Shown here: positions 3,520 to 6,132 of the stretch, one piece after another
Numbering within the stretch: the stretch's first letter is position 1
Layout: each line of letters starts with the position of its first letter
Assembly (NCBI GenBank): GCA_016209865.1
Contig: JACQVL010000172.1
Span: 1-6,132 of the forward strand
DNA: 6,132 nt
Direction: 5' to 3'
Origin: Candidatus Latescibacterota bacterium
Lineage (GTDB): Bacteria > JAAXHH01 > JACQVL01
Made by a program: the position numbers and the translations under genes
The notes under the pieces: generated by a model
What the model was told of the DNA's origin: nothing
Databases searched by the model: none
The model's input: only the letters and a program-made list of their open reading frames with translations

Positions 3520-6132
3520 CTACCGTCGGATGTAGAGCTTCAACGTCTTCGTGTACGTCTTGCCGCCGATTTCCGCTTCGATCACGATGATGTACAGCCC
3601 GCCGGAGACCGGCACATTGCTCTTGTTCTTCAAGTTCCAGCTCGTCACGCCGCCGAGCGTCTGCGTCTCTTTACTCGGGACGCTGAACTGGTGCACCAGC
3701 AGGCCCGCGACGTCGAAGATGTTGATCCGAGACGGGACTGGCATGTTAAAGAACTTGACTGACTGCTGACCCGTCGTCGCCAAATCCCACTGCGCCTGGA
3801 ACACGAACGGGTTGGGTGCCACCGTGACCAGGTTGATGAACTCCGCTACGCCGCCGGCAACCTTATTCCGGACGATCGTGACCGGAATCACCTCTTCACC
3901 GGGCACCTCCGGACCGACGGTCCGGCCACGGAACGGGAACGTGCCGTGCCAGAGTCCATCCGCCCCGTTCGCGTTCATCGTGTAGAAGCTCTCCAGCCCA
4001 TCGATCTGCCGGCTGATGATCGACTGGCTTGAGCCGGTGGGATCCTGGAGGAAGCTGTCGAAGTCGCGCTGGACTGCGCTCTCGTTGTCCACCGCTGCGA
4101 CGTAGTACCAGTAGTTGAACCCGATCAGCACCGCCCGGTCTTCAAACAGGTACCCTGTCTTGCCCGCGATCCGGGGATCGACATCGATGCCCGCGATGCT
4201 GGCGAACGGGCTGCTGGTGTAACTCCCGCCAGCCGCCGGGAATGTCACCGCGACCGCGTTGGTCGCTCCCAACGACGTGTTCGCATCGACGACCTGACGC
4301 GAGCTGGGCACCGTCTCGATGACGTCGGCGGTGAAGCCGGGGAACCGGTTCTCCGCCGCGATCGGGTTGGGCACCTTCACCGTGGCCGGTGGGTTGAACG
4401 AATTCGCGCCGCCGCCTCCGGCGAACTCTCCAATCTGGACGTACGGGCCGGCGAACGACGGCGCGGCGAACTTGTTCACCTCAGAGGTGACGAAGCTGAA
4501 CACCCGGCCGATGTTGTAATCCGCCCCGATGACGTTCCCTTCCTGGATGAACCGTGCGTACGGATGGGACGCCTTGACGGAAGCAGCCGTGGGATCGGTC
4601 ACATCCGTAATAGGCGTTGCGCTCCCGGTCAATCCCATACTGGGCGGGATGATCGTGCTGTTAAACCCGATCGGGTGAGCCACTGTCGCGGTCGGGAACT
4701 GATCGATGAACCCGGCCGCCCGGTAGACCCGGTACTTGCTGAAGTCGGTCGCGCCCGTCCCAGGGTCGATTGCCGTCTCGGCGTTGTTCGCCCACGCGAG
4801 CGCGATCGTCCCGTTGTTCGTGTTAAAGGCCGACAGGATCGGCGCAGGCGGCGGGAAGAACAGCGCGCCGCTGTCCACTCCACGACCGAGGTTCACATCG
4901 GTTGTTCCGGTAATGTTCCCGGCTCCATCGTACGTCGGGATAGTCCGGACGTTCGACCCATCCCAGTAATACGTATCGTTCGCGTTGTTGTACTTCCGCT
5001 GCATCCACACGTCCTGCGCCCGCAGGTAGGTGTCGTAGACCCCGTCGGTCCCGGCGCCCACCAGATCGACCTGCCAGATCGTTAACGACTGCCCGACCGC
5101 TAAGTTGAACGGCCCCCAACCGACCATGTTCCGGTCGCAGCCAGTGGTGGAGGTGATCTCCTTCCGGTCGCTCCCGGTATACGGATCGGGCACGACCCCT
5201 TTCCACGGCCCGTCTAAGTCGAACAACGTGATGTTGTTGTACTTCCCGGCCGCGTTCGTGAACGAGGCACTCGTCCCCCCGGCAAACGTCCCCGGCATCC
5301 GGGGATCGCCGGTCGCGGCGGTCAGCGTCGCCACCGCTGCCTTCGGCACCCAGGTGCTGATATCCGTGGTCGCCGGATCAAACGCCGACCCCGACGCGAA
5401 GAAGTCCGGGTTCGGGTTGAAGTCGACCGTCTGGGCCGGATAGACCCCAAACGCCGGGTCGCCGGGATACGATTTCAGGTACATGGACACCGCGCGCAGG
5501 TACCAGTTGACGACCCCGCTCACGTCCCCCTCCCACCATTGATGTCCCTGGAACAGGCCGACGGACGGGCCGCCCCAGACCGTCTTCTGAATCGGATCGT
5601 CTAAGTCGCCCAGCGCGCCCGTCCCATTCCCCTGGATGACGAGCAAGGACGCTTCACCCATGTGGATCGGGTTGAAGTTCTTCCGGGCATTCGACCAGAT
5701 ATAGTCGTCCACTCCGGAAGTCCCCGGGTCGTCCTCATCGAACATCGAAGCGATGCCGGAGTACAGGCGCGGCCCGTACGGCGGCTTGTTCCACCGTCCT
5801 GACCCCGGCAGGTCGACCGGCACCGCTCTCGGCACGATGTCCACGAAGAACCCGGTCGGCGTCTTATCGTCCCCGCCGATGTTCTCGGCAATGTTGTTCG
5901 AGAGCGGGTCAAGCGTGCTCGGGATGTCGAAGTCGTAGTTCAGCACCATGAACAGGTTCTTCATGGGCGTTCCAGTCGACTCAAACGTCCCGTTCAGGTC
6001 CCCATCCACGTTCCCGGTATTGGTCAAGACGTGGCGGAGGAGGATGAGATCGTTCGTGTGGTTGTACCCGAAGCTGAAGCTGTACGCCTGCCGTTTAATG
6101 TCCACGCCCACGTTGTTGTAGAATTTTGCCTC
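3520..6132 (-). CDS. Large secreted surface protein with T9SS type A / FlgD-Ig-like C-terminal sorting domain (5' end outside window)
   Basis: The frame is open to the right edge, so the N-terminus and signal peptide are missing; 870 codons are visible. The GTG at 6111 is internal, since seven codons (EAKFYNN) precede it in frame. Residue numbers count from that GTG. The visible start (NDLILLRHVLTNTGN) looks like a beta sandwich. About 421-470 (APILSAF, IALAWANN, KYRVYRA) resembles the start of a fibronectin type III domain, and YWYYVAAVDNES at 667-678 resembles its end, with about 190 residues between. The last 108 residues (756-863) carry VAPNPF, INIFDVAGLLV, TSWNLKNKSN and VSGGLYIIVI, the pattern of T9SS type A sorting and FlgD Ig-like domains. 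The likely fate is export through T9SS and display on or release from the surface. No catalytic motif was recognised; adhesion or structural roles are possible. The next gene is a PorV-like barrel, which fits cargo with its shuttle. Confidence 0.85.
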   Translation of the reverse strand, partial: EAKFYNNVGVDIKRQAYSFSFGYNHTNDLILLRHVLTNTGNVDGDLNGTFESTGTPMKNLFMVLNYDFDIPSTLDPLSNNIAENIGGDDKTPTGFFVDIVPRAVPVDLPGSGRWNKPPYGPRLYSGIASMFDEDDPGTSGVDDYIWSNARKNFNPIHMGEASLLVIQGNGTGALGDLDDPIQKTVWGGPSVGLFQGHQWWEGDVSGVVNWYLRAVSMYLKSYPGDPAFGVYPAQTVDFNPNPDFFASGSAFDPATTDISTWVPKAAVATLTAATGDPRMPGTFAGGTSASFTNAAGKYNNITLFDLDGPWKGVVPDPYTGSDRKEITSTTGCDRNMVGWGPFNLAVGQSLTIWQVDLVGAGTDGVYDTYLRAQDVWMQRKYNNANDTYYWDGSNVRTIPTYDGAGNITGTTDVNLGRGVDSGALFFPPPAPILSAFNTNNGTIALAWANNAETAIDPGTGATDFSKYRVYRAAGFIDQFPTATVAHPIGFNSTIIPPSMGLTGSATPITDVTDPTAASVKASHPYARFIQEGNVIGADYNIGRVFSFVTSEVNKFAAPSFAGPYVQIGEFAGGGGANSFNPPATVKVPNPIAAENRFPGFTADVIETVPSSRQVVDANTSLGATNAVAVTFPAAGGSYTSSPFASIAGIDVDPRIAGKTGYLFEDRAVLIGFNYWYYVAAVDNESAVQRDFDSFLQDPTGSSQSIISRQIDGLESFYTMNANGADGLWHGTFPFRGRTVGPEVPGEEVIPVTIVRNKVAGGVAEFINLVTVAPNPFVFQAQWDLATTGQQSVKFFNMPVPSRINIFDVAGLLVHQFSVPSKETQTLGGVTSWNLKNKSNVPVSGGLYIIVIEAEIGGKTYTKTLKLYIRR

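Noticed and set aside
5221-5240. Short inverted repeat AACAAC / GTTGTT
   Set aside because: It lies inside the coding sequence of the surface protein (YNNITLF), is only 6 bp long, and is explained by Asn codons and chance.

Overview
The window is a high-GC bacterial stretch, and every gene I can support lies on the minus strand, so the genes read from right to left. In transcription order they are: (i) a large secreted surface protein whose N-terminus lies beyond the right edge and whose C-terminus looks like a type IX secretion (T9SS type A / FlgD-Ig-like) sorting domain; (ii) a complete PorV/PorQ-family outer-membrane beta-barrel; (iii) an intrinsic terminator; (iv) a duplicated promoter; (v) a complete periplasmic or extracellular six-haem c-type cytochrome; and (vi) the first 75 codons of a secreted, TPR-like protein cut off by the left edge.

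The cargo-plus-PorV pair points to the FCB superphylum or one of the uncultured phyla near it (Latescibacterota, Zixibacteria, Eisenbacteria or Gemmatimonadota-like lineages). Two features do not look like Bacteroidota: the high GC, and a promoter that fits the sigma70 consensus rather than the Bacteroidota type. The phylum cannot be fixed from this window. An in-frame AATCCAA heptamer repeat, of a kind common in genomes of uncultured environmental bacteria and cyanobacteria, is also present.

Layout: 6132-3520 surface protein; 3519-3425 a short intergenic stretch with a strong 11-bp hairpin and a good Shine-Dalgarno; 3424-2441 PorV-like barrel; 2440-2181 intergenic, holding a GC-rich REP-like palindrome, a terminator with a U tract, and a perfect 59-bp tandem duplication; 2180-252 cytochrome; 227-1 TPR-like protein. 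The first two genes probably form one transcription unit (surface cargo plus outer-membrane shuttle). The cytochrome and TPR-like gene form a second, started by the duplicated promoter.

The most unusual spot is the 59-bp duplication at 2161-2282. It copies the promoter together with the start codons of the cytochrome gene. The proximal promoter sits so close to the ATG that a leaderless or nearly leaderless mRNA is predicted. The distal copy creates a 20-codon leader ORF whose TGA overlaps the cytochrome ATG. An assembly artefact must be excluded first.
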